From Falsirhodobacter halotolerans (GTDB lineage Bacteria > Pseudomonadota > Alphaproteobacteria > Rhodobacterales > Rhodobacteraceae), in NCBI RefSeq assembly GCF_022899245.1, contig NZ_JALJAZ010000003.1:124001-188000 (forward strand): a DNA stretch of 64,000 nucleotides. Direction: 5' to 3'. This document shows, piece by piece, positions 55,421-63,480 of the stretch. Under the pieces are notes generated by a model. That model saw only the letters and a list, made by a program, of their open reading frames with translations, had not been told where the DNA came from and ran no database searches. The translations under genes and the position numbers were made by a program. Position 1 is the first letter of the stretch, and each line of letters begins with the position of its first letter.

Positions 55421-56545
55421 GTGCCGCTCAGACTGACCAACTTCAAGGCCGTGGGGTTCGACGGCCACGCCACCGAAATCCACGTGGATGCCGATGGTCG
55501 CATCGCGCCCGGCGCGATCGACGGGGCGAAGGTCCTGGATCTGAACGGGGCCTTCCTGTCCCCCGGATGGTGCGACCTGCATGTGCATGTCTGGCACGGG
55601 GGCACCGACATTTCCGTCCGCGCGGCCGAGGCGGGGCGGCCCACGGGCGTCACGGCCATGGCCGATGCGGGATCGGCGGGCGAGGCGAGTTTCCACGGCC
55701 TGCGCGAATACATCATCGACCCGGCAAGCGAGACGATCAAGGCCTTCCTCAACATCGGATCCATCGGGCTTGTGGCCTGCAACCGCGTGCCCGAACTGAT
55801 CGACTGGCGGTCTATCGACATCGACCGCACCCTTGCGGTCATCGAGGCGAACCGCGACGTGATCTGCGGCATCAAGGTCCGCGCGTCGGGGGTGATCGTG
55901 GGCAGCTGGGGCATCACCCCGGCCAAGATCGCCAAGCGCGTGGCCGAGATGACGAACCTGCCCCTGATGGTGCATGTGGGCGAACCCCCGCCCCTGATCG
56001 ACGAGGTGTTCGAGCTGCTGACCCCCGGCGACATCGTCACCCATTGCTTCAACGGCAAGGCGGCGGGGTCGATCCGCGACACGGCGGCGCTGTTCCAGAT
56101 GGCGCAGGACATGGCGGCGCGCGGGATCCTGATGGATATCGGCCACGGCGGCGCCTCGTTCAACTTCAAGACGGCCCGCGACTCGATCGCCGACGGGCTG
56201 CGGCCCTTCTCCATCTCCACCGACCTGCACCAGCATTCGATGGCCAAACCGGTCTATGACCTGGCCACCACCGTGTCCAAGCTTTTGGCCGTGGGTCTGG
56301 ATTTCGACGATTGCGTCGCGGCCACGACCAACGCCCCGCGGTCGGTTCTGGGCCTGACGGGGGCCGAGGGCCTGTCCCCCGGCCTCCGCGCCGACTTCAC
56401 CGTCTTCGATCTGGAGGAGGCGGCCATCGACGTGCTGGACAGCCAGGGCAACCACATGGTGATGGATCGCGTCTTCGAACCCCGCTGGACGATCCTTGGC
56501 GAGGACGCGCAGACGGCGGCCCGCCGCCTGCCACCTGAAAGCTGA
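55421..56545 (+). CDS. Amidohydrolase/deacetylase-family metalloenzyme inside the importer operon
   Basis: This 374-residue TIM-barrel amidohydrolase starts with GTG behind a strong AAGGAGA site. The binuclear metal site is complete: H54 and H56 (CDLHVHVWHGG), carboxylated K152 (CGIKVRASG), H185 (LMVHVGE), H208 (IVTHCFNGKA) and D268 (SISTDLHQH). It matches the amidohydrolase/deacetylase family (EF_0837-like), often encoded next to SelA/DgaE-like PLP enzymes, as here. It probably hydrolyses an amide or ester bond of the imported compound. It is inserted between the permease and ATPase genes, so function and transport are co-expressed. Confidence 0.88.
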   Translation: MPLRLTNFKAVGFDGHATEIHVDADGRIAPGAIDGAKVLDLNGAFLSPGWCDLHVHVWHGGTDISVRAAEAGRPTGVTAMADAGSAGEASFHGLREYIIDPASETIKAFLNIGSIGLVACNRVPELIDWRSIDIDRTLAVIEANRDVICGIKVRASGVIVGSWGITPAKIAKRVAEMTNLPLMVHVGEPPPLIDEVFELLTPGDIVTHCFNGKAAGSIRDTAALFQMAQDMAARGILMDIGHGGASFNFKTARDSIADGLRPFSISTDLHQHSMAKPVYDLATTVSKLLAVGLDFDDCVAATTNAPRSVLGLTGAEGLSPGLRADFTVFDLEEAAIDVLDSQGNHMVMDRVFEPRWTILGEDAQTAARRLPPES

Positions 56546-56561
56546 CGTGAAGGAGACCGCG

Positions 56562-57563
56562 ATGCAGATGCCCGATGACACGATCCTGTCGGTGCAGGGC
56601 CTGAGGGTAGGCTTCGGGCGGGGACAGGCAGCCGTGGCCGCGCTACGCGATGTCAGCTTCACCCTGGGGCGCGGGCGCACGCTGGCTCTTGTGGGCGAAA
56701 GCGGGTCGGGAAAATCCGTGACCTCGTTGGCGCTGATGGGTCTGCTGCCCCCTTCGGGACGGGTGATGGCAGGGCAGATGCTGTTTCGCGAACGCGACGG
56801 GCGGACGATCGATCTGGCGACGCTGGACACCGCCGGATACCGCCGCCTGCGCGGGCCGGGCATGTCGATGATCTTTCAGGAACCGATGTCCTCGCTCAAC
56901 CCCCTGTTCACCATCGGCGACCAGATCGGTGAGATGCTGGTGCTGCACGAACGCCTGACCGGGGCCGAACGCCAGCGCCGCGTGATCGAGATGCTGGAAC
57001 TGGTGGAGATTCCGGGCGCCGCGGCCCGCGCCCGCGCCTATCCGCACGAACTGTCGGGCGGGATGCGGCAACGGGTGATGATCGCGATGGGAATGATCTG
57101 CCGCCCCGACCTCTTGATCGCGGACGAACCGACCACCGCGCTGGACGTGACCATCCAGGCGCAGATCCTGGACCTGATGCGCCGGCTGCAAAAGGACATG
57201 GGCATGTCGATCCTGTTCATCACCCACGACATGGGCGTCGTGGCCGAAATGGCGGATGAGGTGGCGGTCATGTATGCCGGCGCGGTCGTCGAACAGGCGG
57301 GGGTGGAGGATCTGTTCGATCATACGCGCCACCCCTACACGCAGGGCCTTCTGGCCTCCATCCCGCGCGATGGCATGGCCGAGGGCGCGCGATTGGTCCC
57401 CATTCCCGGCAGCGTTCCGCCGCTGGTGGCCCTGCCGCCGGGCTGCGCCTTTGCCCCCCGATGCCCTCATGCGCAACCCGTCTGCCGCAATCCGGTGACG
57501 CTTGAACCCAAGGCGCCCGGCCACCTGTCGGCCTGCCTGTTCGATTTCGCGGGGGCCGCATGA
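56562..57563 (+). CDS. Dipeptide-type ABC transporter ATP-binding protein (DppD-like)
   Basis: This 333-residue ATPase has Walker [18 protein letters not shown] near residue 48, [16 protein letters not shown], signature [15 protein letters not shown] and Walker [18 protein letters not shown]. The C-terminal oligopeptide-transporter extension has a cysteine cluster, [14 protein letters not shown], matching the Fe-S or disulfide motif of DppD/OppD. AAGGAGA precedes the ATG by 5 bases. It overlaps the next ATPase gene by 4 bases. Confidence 0.95.
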   Translation: MQMPDDTILSVQGLRVGFGRGQAAVAALRDVSFTLGRGRTLALVGESGSGKSVTSLALMGLLPPSGRVMAGQMLFRERDGRTIDLATLDTAGYRRLRGPGMSMIFQEPMSSLNPLFTIGDQIGEMLVLHERLTGAERQRRVIEMLELVEIPGAAARARAYPHELSGGMRQRVMIAMGMICRPDLLIADEPTTALDVTIQAQILDLMRRLQKDMGMSILFITHDMGVVAEMADEVAVMYAGAVVEQAGVEDLFDHTRHPYTQGLLASIPRDGMAEGARLVPIPGSVPPLVALPPGCAFAPRCPHAQPVCRNPVTLEPKAPGHLSACLFDFAGAA

Positions 57564-58522
57564 CATCCCCCTTGCTGGAAATTCGCGGCCTTACCAAGCA
57601 TTTCGCCACCCCGTCGGGGGTCGTTCAGGCGGTGGGTGGGGTCGATCTGGACATTCCCCGCGGCTCCATCACTGGGCTCGTGGGCGAAAGCGGGTCGGGC
57701 AAGACGACGCTGGGGCGAACCGTCCTGCGTCTCATCGAACCGACCCGCGGCACGATCCGCTTCGACGGCACCGAACTGACGGACCTGAACGATAAGGCGA
57801 TGCGCGACATGCGCCGCCGGATGCAGATCATCTTTCAGGACCCCGTCTCGTCCTTGAACCCGCGCCTGAAGGTGGGCGACCTGATCGCCGAAGGGCTGGT
57901 CGCCTATGGCATCGGCACACGGCGCGACCGGCGGGACCGGGTGGCGGCCCTGCTGGAGGAGGTGGGCTTAAGCGCGGATCACATGACCCGTTATCCCCAC
58001 GCGTTTTCGGGCGGGCAGCGGCAGCGGATCGGCATCGCCCGCGCGCTGGCGCTGGAGCCGGAGTTCATCGTCGCCGATGAAAGCGTGTCGGCGCTGGACG
58101 TGTCGATCCAGGCGCAGGTTCTGAACCTTCTTCTGGACCTGCGCCAGCGTCGCAACCTGACCATGCTGTTCATCGCCCATGACCTGTCGGTCGTGAACTA
58201 TCTGTGCGATCAGGTGGCGGTGATGTATCTGGGCCGCCTGATGGAAGTGGGGCCGACCGCCGGGGTGCGCGACGCCTCGGCCCATCCCTATACCCGCGCC
58301 CTCACCTCGGCCATCCCGGTGCCGGACCCGCGCGCGGCGCGCCACCGCACCCTGTTGCAGGGCGATATTCCCAGCCCCCTCTCCCCCCCGTCGGGCTGCG
58401 TGTTCCGCACGCGATGCCCTCATGCCGAGGACATCTGCGCCCAAGGGGATCCTGCGGCCCATCGGGTCGGCCCCCATCACGACAGCTACTGCAAAAGAAC
58501 CGAGGCCTTGTATGGACAGTGA
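57560..58522 (+). CDS. Dipeptide-type ABC transporter ATP-binding protein (DppF-like)
   Basis: This 320-residue ATPase has Walker A GESGSGKTTLGRTVLRL, IIFQDPVSSLNPRLKVG, signature FSGGQRQRIGIARAL and IVADESVSALDVSIQAQ. Ser replaces the usual Pro in the DEP motif, which is common in DppF. The C-terminal cysteine cluster reads CVFRTRCPHAEDIC. It pairs with the DppD-like subunit. Its last 11 bases overlap the RidA gene. Confidence 0.95.
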   Translation: MTSPLLEIRGLTKHFATPSGVVQAVGGVDLDIPRGSITGLVGESGSGKTTLGRTVLRLIEPTRGTIRFDGTELTDLNDKAMRDMRRRMQIIFQDPVSSLNPRLKVGDLIAEGLVAYGIGTRRDRRDRVAALLEEVGLSADHMTRYPHAFSGGQRQRIGIARALALEPEFIVADESVSALDVSIQAQVLNLLLDLRQRRNLTMLFIAHDLSVVNYLCDQVAVMYLGRLMEVGPTAGVRDASAHPYTRALTSAIPVPDPRAARHRTLLQGDIPSPLSPPSGCVFRTRCPHAEDICAQGDPAAHRVGPHHDSYCKRTEALYGQ

Positions 58523-59009
58523 CACCCTGGCGACCACGCCCGAAACCCGTCTTGCCGCCATGGGCATCGACCTGCCCCGCGCCGCGCCGTCCCCCATCGG
58601 ATCGTTCCGCAACGTGCGGCAAAGCGGCGGCCTGATCTACGTCTCGGGTCAGGGGCCCGTCCGGGCCGATGGCACGCTGATCCGGGGCAAAGTCGGCAGC
58701 GACGTCACCGCCGAGGAGGCGCGCGACCATGCGACCCTGGTCGCCGTGAACATCCTGTCCGCCTTGCGCGACGCCTATGGCACGCTGGATCGCGTGGGCG
58801 GGGTCGTGAAACTTCTGGGTCTGGTCAATGCCGCCCCCGATTTCGAACGCCATCCCTTCGTGATCGACGGGGCGTCCGATCTTCTGGCGCAGGTGTTCGG
58901 CGAACCGGGGGTTCATGCGCGATCTTCGTTCGGGGTGGGATCCCTGCCCAACCGCATCACGGTGGAGATCGAGGCGATCTTCGAACTGGCGCCGGATCAG
59001 CCGCGATGA
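58512..59009 (+). CDS. RidA-family protein (enamine/imine deaminase-like)
   Basis: This 165-residue protein of the YjgF/YER057c/UK114 family has YVSGQGPV near residue 43 and the substrate-binding arginine R137 in HARSSFGVGSLP, followed by VEIEAIFEL. RidA hydrolyses reactive enamines or imines released by PLP-dependent dehydratases. The start overlaps the DppF stop, so it belongs to the importer operon. It is longer than E. coli RidA (128 residues) and belongs to a paralogous subgroup. The SelA-like PLP enzyme encoded nearby could produce its substrate. Confidence 0.9.
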   Translation: MDSDTLATTPETRLAAMGIDLPRAAPSPIGSFRNVRQSGGLIYVSGQGPVRADGTLIRGKVGSDVTAEEARDHATLVAVNILSALRDAYGTLDRVGGVVKLLGLVNAAPDFERHPFVIDGASDLLAQVFGEPGVHARSSFGVGSLPNRITVEIEAIFELAPDQPR

Positions 59010-59791
59010 TGCAGGCCAAGCGCCCGTTCGACCGAAAAGGCCGCATCCCGCACGGCGCGGGCGATCAGATCGAACCGATCCTGCACCCGATGCTTGGGCA
59101 TGACGACCGACATCGTCAATTCGCACGTTCCGTCCAGCCCGCGGATCGGCGCGGCGATGCAGGCGACCTCGTCCTCGGACGTGTCGATCTGCACCGACAG
59201 GCCGTCGTGGAAATCCCGGTGGGCCATGCGCGACAGTTTTTCGGGGTCGGTTTCGGCAAGGCCGGTATTCGATGGTCGGGCGCAGGCGCGGAACACCGCC
59301 AGACGCGCCTCGTCCGGCAGATGGCCTACCAAGAGCCGCCCCGAGGCGGTCCAGTTCAGCGGCACCCGCGTTCCCACATCCGAGGTGACGCGAAACGGTC
59401 CGGTCCCTTCCGCCATGGCCACGACCTGCATCATGCCCTCATCCCGGGCGCAGATCTGGACCATTTCGCCCACCCGTTCGTTCAGGGCGAACATCGCCCG
59501 CTCCGCCTCGCCGAACGCGCTCATCCGCGCGCGATAGGCGAGGCCGTAGCGCATGAGGCGCGGTCCCAGCCATGCCCGCCCGTCGCTGCCGCGCGACAGC
59601 ATCGCCCGCTCCTGCAGTTCGTCGATCAGCTTGTAGACGGTGGAGGGCGGCGCGCCCGTGACCTTGGCCAGTTCATACGCCGTCATCGGCTGATGCCGTT
59701 CGGTCAGGATATCCAGAATCTGCAATGCCCGGTCGATGCCGCTGGTGCGCGACCGGCGTGCCGGATCGGTCGGTGTGCCCTGATCGTCCAT
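58997..59791 (-). CDS. IclR-family transcriptional regulator
   Basis: This 264-residue regulator has a winged helix in SGIDRALQILDILTERHQPM, then AYELAKVTGAPPSTVYKLID, and a C-terminal IclR effector domain (DEVACIAAPIRGLDGTCELT). It overlaps the RidA gene tail to tail by 13 bases and is divergent from the SelA-like gene. It is well placed to control both the importer operon and the PLP enzyme. AGGGG lies 4 bases before the ATG at 59791. Confidence 0.92.
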   Translation of the reverse strand: MDDQGTPTDPARRSRTSGIDRALQILDILTERHQPMTAYELAKVTGAPPSTVYKLIDELQERAMLSRGSDGRAWLGPRLMRYGLAYRARMSAFGEAERAMFALNERVGEMVQICARDEGMMQVVAMAEGTGPFRVTSDVGTRVPLNWTASGRLLVGHLPDEARLAVFRACARPSNTGLAETDPEKLSRMAHRDFHDGLSVQIDTSEDEVACIAAPIRGLDGTCELTMSVVMPKHRVQDRFDLIARAVRDAAFSVERALGLHHRG

Positions 59792-59839
59792 GTCGCCCCT
59801 GCCCCATATCCATGCTATTGGGCCACCTATCACAGTTAT

Positions 59840-59849
59840 GGAACTTTCC
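59840..59849. promoter_or_regulatory. Candidate IclR operator in the IclR/SelA-like divergent gap
   Basis: GGAA-CT-TTCC (59840-59849) is a 10-bp palindrome 22 bases before the SelA-like ATG. A looser repeat, TCCAT near 59811 and ATGGA at 59838-59842, brackets the 80-base gap. IclR proteins often use short palindromes of this sort; the assignment is tentative. Confidence 0.35.
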
Positions 59850-59871
59850 GCAAGAACCCGGAGATTGTCGA

Positions 59872-61098
59872 ATGATACGAAACACCCCCCATCCCGTCGA
59901 TTGGTCCTGGCACGATGCCGCAGGGTATGGCCGGATGATCAACGTATCGGGCACCATGACATCGCTTGGCGGGTCGATCACCACCGCGCGGGTGGCCGAG
60001 GCGACGGCCGCCGTCATGCCCCGCTTCGTGCGCATCCACGAATTGCAGACCCGCGCGTCCGAGGTCATCGCCCGCCTGACGGGGGCGGAAGCGGGGTTCC
60101 TGACCGCGTCGGCCAGTGCCGGGATCACGCTGGCCGTCGCCGCGACGATAACCGGACTTGATCCCGCCCGCGCCGAGGCGCTGCCCACCGACCCCGGCCC
60201 GCGCAACGCGGTGGCGGTGCAGATGGGGCATCTGTGCGAATACGGCGCGCCGGTGTCGCAGGCTATCGCGCTGGCCGGGGGGCGCACCCGCATCGTGGGG
60301 CAATCGACCTCGGTCAAGGATTACCAACTGGACGCGGCCCTGGACGACACCTGTGCCGCCGCGCTCTATGTCGTGTCGCACCATGTAGTCGATTACGGGA
60401 TGATCCCGTTGGAAACCTTTGCCAAGATCGCCCATGCCAAGGGCATTCCGGTCATCGTCGACGCCGCGTCGGAATACGACCTTCGCGGGTTTCTGGAAAA
60501 GGGGGCGGATATCGTCATCTATTCCGGTCACAAGTTTCTGGGGGGACCGACCTCGGGCATCGTGGCGGGGACGAAGGATCTGGTCCGTGCGGCCTATCTG
60601 CAGAACACCGGAATCGGTCGGGGGATGAAGATCGGCAAGGAAAGCCTGGCCGGGGCCATCGCCGCCATGGAACAGTGGATGGAGCGCGACCACGCCGCCA
60701 TCCGCACCGAGGAGACGCGGGCCCTGACGCTGTGGCAGGATGCGATAGCGGGACTGGACGGGATCACGCCGATGCGCATCCCCGATCCAACCGGCAACCC
60801 GCTGGAGCGGCTGCAGATCTGGATCGACCCCGCGCAGGCCGGCGCCTCGGCCGCGCAATTCGCCGAAGCGTTCGGGCGGGTGGACCCCCCCCTGATCGTG
60901 CGCGGGCACGAGGTGGAGAAGGGATATCTTCAACTGGACCCGTGCAACCTCATGCCCGGACAGGCCGAGATGGTGCGCGACATTCTGGTGCATGTCCTGT
61001 CGGACGGGCCGACGGCGGCGGCCATCGACGCCGAGGCCGCGCGGGCGGCGGCCCGCAACGGGGGCACGGACAGCTATCTGAACTGGCTGGCGGACTGA
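59872..61098 (+). CDS. SelA/DgaE-like PLP-dependent enzyme
   Basis: This 408-residue fold-type I PLP protein has its Schiff-base lysine at K221 (IYSGHKFLGGPTSGIV). INVSGTMTSLGGS and LTGAEAGFLTASASAGITL are the blocks shared by SelA-like proteins and D-glucosaminate-6-phosphate ammonia-lyase (DgaE). VDAASEYDLRGFLEKGADI provides the Asp that contacts the pyridine ring. Real SelA is unlikely because no selB, selD or tRNA-Sec gene is near. An elimination (ammonia-lyase or dehydratase) reaction is the best guess, matching the RidA gene close by. GGAG lies 8 bases before the ATG. Confidence 0.85.
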   Translation: MIRNTPHPVDWSWHDAAGYGRMINVSGTMTSLGGSITTARVAEATAAVMPRFVRIHELQTRASEVIARLTGAEAGFLTASASAGITLAVAATITGLDPARAEALPTDPGPRNAVAVQMGHLCEYGAPVSQAIALAGGRTRIVGQSTSVKDYQLDAALDDTCAAALYVVSHHVVDYGMIPLETFAKIAHAKGIPVIVDAASEYDLRGFLEKGADIVIYSGHKFLGGPTSGIVAGTKDLVRAAYLQNTGIGRGMKIGKESLAGAIAAMEQWMERDHAAIRTEETRALTLWQDAIAGLDGITPMRIPDPTGNPLERLQIWIDPAQAGASAAQFAEAFGRVDPPLIVRGHEVEKGYLQLDPCNLMPGQAEMVRDILVHVLSDGPTAAAIDAEAARAAARNGGTDSYLNWLAD

Positions 61099-61117
61099 AC
61101 CTCCGCCGCCTTCGGGG

Positions 61118-62203
61118 TCACGGGCGGGGCAGCGCCTGCCCGTCCGATCCGAACAGATGACAATCGGCCGCCGCGAAGCCCACGGACAAAGGACGGTCCG
61201 GCACGACGTCGGCATTGCCGGGCAGCAGAAGGCTGAACGTCGTGGCCCCCCCGTCCAGACTGGCATGGGCCACCGTCTGCTGGCCCAGATGTTCGACCAC
61301 CGTCGGCGTCACCTCGATCATCGCATCGCCGGGTCCGGGGTGGATGTGTTCGGGCCGAATGCCAAGGGTCATGTCCTGACCGACCCGCCCCGGCCCGCCC
61401 GGAATGGCCAACGCCAGCCGTTGGCCCAGAAACTCCACCGTCAGGCCGCGGGCATCTTCCTCCACGCAGCGCACGGGGATCATGTTCATGCGCGGGCTGC
61501 CGATAAACGTGGCCACGAACATGTCGCGGGGGTTGAGATAAAGCTCCAGCGGCGTGCCGATCTGGGCAATGCGCCCCTGCCCCAGAACCACGATGCGGTC
61601 GGCCATCGTCATCGCCTCGACCTGGTCATGGGTGACATAGATCATCGTCGCGCCCAACTGGCGGTGCAGGCGGGTCAGTTCCACGCGCATGTCACCGCGC
61701 AGCGCGGCGTCGAGGTTCGACAGCGGTTCGTCGAACAGGAAAATCTTGGGTTCGCGCACGATGGCCCGCCCGATGGCCACCCGCTGGCGCTGGCCGCCCG
61801 ACAACATGCCGGGTTTCTGCTGCAAACGCTCTTCAAGATGCAGGATCCTGGCCGCCGCCTGCACCTTGTCGCGGATGACCGCCTCGGGCGCCTTTTCGAC
61901 CCGCAGGGGAAAGGCGATGTTTTCAAACACCGACATGTGGGGATAAAGGGCATAGCTTTGGAACACCATCGCGATGCCGCGCTTTACCGGCGGCAGGTCG
62001 TTCACGCGCGCGCCGTCGATCAGGATGTCGCCTTCGGTGGTGGAATCCAGCCCCGCGATCATCCGCAGCAAGGTCGATTTCCCACAGCCCGACGGGCCGA
62101 CGAAAACTACGAATTCCCCATCCGCCACATCGAGCGAGACATCCTGCACCGCGTCATAGGTGCCGAAGGATTTTACGATATTCTTCAGGGAAAGCTGTCC
62201 CAA
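61118..62203 (-). CDS. Sugar ABC transporter ATP-binding protein (UgpC/MalK-like)
   Basis: This 361-residue ATPase has Walker A GPSGCGKST near residue 37, Q-loop VFQSYALYPHMSV, signature LSGGQRQRVAIGRAIVRE, Walker B FLFDEPLSNLDAALR and YVTHDQVEAMTMADR. The C-terminal regulatory domain has the GIRPEHIHPGPGD block of CUT1 importers. It is the last gene of the operon, after the binding protein, and is convergent with the SelA-like gene. Confidence 0.94.
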   Translation of the reverse strand: MGQLSLKNIVKSFGTYDAVQDVSLDVADGEFVVFVGPSGCGKSTLLRMIAGLDSTTEGDILIDGARVNDLPPVKRGIAMVFQSYALYPHMSVFENIAFPLRVEKAPEAVIRDKVQAAARILHLEERLQQKPGMLSGGQRQRVAIGRAIVREPKIFLFDEPLSNLDAALRGDMRVELTRLHRQLGATMIYVTHDQVEAMTMADRIVVLGQGRIAQIGTPLELYLNPRDMFVATFIGSPRMNMIPVRCVEEDARGLTVEFLGQRLALAIPGGPGRVGQDMTLGIRPEHIHPGPGDAMIEVTPTVVEHLGQQTVAHASLDGGATTFSLLLPGNADVVPDRPLSVGFAAADCHLFGSDGQALPRP

Positions 62204-62216
62204 ACCCGTCTCCTTG

Positions 62217-62243
62217 AAAAGGGTGGGGGGCAGGACGCCCCCC
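62217..62243 (-). terminator. Stem-loop with T-tract behind the sugar binding-protein gene
   Basis: On the minus strand GGGGGGC and GCCCCCC form a 7-bp stem with a 5-base loop, followed by ACCC and TTTT. It starts 6 bases after the binding-protein stop and lies before the ATPase start codon. The shape is that of a leaky intrinsic terminator inside the operon. Confidence 0.65.
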
Positions 62244-62249
62244 GCGCGC

Positions 62250-63464
62250 TTATTTGTAGTCTTCCAGCTCGTCTGCGGCCTTGGTCAGTGCCGCCTGCGG
62301 TTCGGCCTGACCCGTCACCACCGACTGCACCATCGCGATCATCACGTTCTGGAACCCCTTGTAATCGGTGAACAACGGCTCCGGCCCGCCATATTCGATG
62401 CCCGCGATCAGCGGCCCCCACCACGGGGTGTCTTCCACCAGCTGGTCCACCCCGGCCGAGGGGCGCAGCGGCGTCAGCCCCGCATCGGAGGTGGATTCGT
62501 ATTCGAACTGGATATCGGGCGAGGTGATGTATTTGGCGAACTCGATCGCCTTGTCCTCCACCCCCGACCCGTCGAAGATCGCCAGACTGTCGGTGATCAG
62601 AAGCGTGCCCGGCCCCTGCGCCGACGGACCGAGCGGCAAGGGCGCGATGCCCCATTCCATGTCGGTTTCCAGCAGACGCACCGCCGCGCCCGACCCGTTG
62701 TGGATCATCGCCACCCCGCCATCGAGGAAGATCGCGCGCACCTCGTTTTGTTCATACGCGGTCGGCCCTTCCTCGGACCACGGCACCATCGCCTTGTAAC
62801 CTTCCAGCGCGGCCAGAACCTCGGGGCTGTCGAGCGTGATGTTGCCGTCCGCGTCGATCACCTGCCCGTTGTTGGTATACACCCAGTGCAGGAACTGGTG
62901 CATCGTGTTGTCGAAGGTTTTCGCGACCAGACCGAAGCCGGGGGTGCCGGTCTTTTCGGTGATGATCTTGGCGAACTCGATCTCCTCCTCCCACGTTTTC
63001 GGGGGGGTGTCGGGGTCCAGACCCGCCTCGCGGAACAGGCCCTTGTTCCAATAAAGCGCCTTGGTGGAAAATGCGATCGGCACGCCCCACTGGGTCCCGT
63101 CGAACGTCACCGTTTCGGGGATGTTGGGGTAGTAGCTGGCCTGCTCCTCCTCGGTCATCGGCACTTCGACGATGAGGTCGGACAGGGCGAATTCCTTAAG
63201 GGTGCGCGACCCGACATAGGCCATGGCGGGCGGGGTTCCGGCGGCGGCCAGCGTCGTCGCCTTGTCCTGGCATTGCGCCCATCCCACCACCTCGGGCGAG
63301 ACGGTCCAGCCCTCGTTTGCGGCCTCCCATTCGGCGATGTATTTTTCGTGCACGGGATCCAGACGGTCCCCGCAATAGATCCAGCTGATATCCTCGGCCG
63401 ACGCGGGAATGGCGGCCAGGGCGGTCGTGCCGGTCAGCGCCAGCGCGAATACGGATGGTTTCAC
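62250..63464 (-). CDS. Sugar ABC transporter substrate-binding protein (SBP family 1)
   Basis: This 404-residue periplasmic protein has a Sec signal peptide (MKPSVFALALTGTTALAAIP, cleavage after ASA). The mature part follows the CUT1 binding-protein layout: WEAANEGWTVSPEVVGW, then TQWGVPIAFSTKALYWNKGL and KTWEEEIEFAKIITEKTG. Two cysteines (YCGDR and AQCQD) may form a disulfide. The ligand is probably a di- or oligosaccharide, a sugar alcohol or glycerol 3-phosphate; this cannot be settled from the sequence. Confidence 0.93.
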   Translation of the reverse strand: MKPSVFALALTGTTALAAIPASAEDISWIYCGDRLDPVHEKYIAEWEAANEGWTVSPEVVGWAQCQDKATTLAAAGTPPAMAYVGSRTLKEFALSDLIVEVPMTEEEQASYYPNIPETVTFDGTQWGVPIAFSTKALYWNKGLFREAGLDPDTPPKTWEEEIEFAKIITEKTGTPGFGLVAKTFDNTMHQFLHWVYTNNGQVIDADGNITLDSPEVLAALEGYKAMVPWSEEGPTAYEQNEVRAIFLDGGVAMIHNGSGAAVRLLETDMEWGIAPLPLGPSAQGPGTLLITDSLAIFDGSGVEDKAIEFAKYITSPDIQFEYESTSDAGLTPLRPSAGVDQLVEDTPWWGPLIAGIEYGGPEPLFTDYKGFQNVMIAMVQSVVTGQAEPQAALTKAADELEDYK

Positions 63465-63480
63465 GATACTCTCCCGTTGG

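Noticed and set aside
59872-61098. Calling the PLP enzyme selenocysteine synthase (selA)
   Set aside because: No selB, selD or selenocysteine tRNA is near, and the operon context with amidohydrolase, RidA and importer fits the DgaE-like lyase group better.
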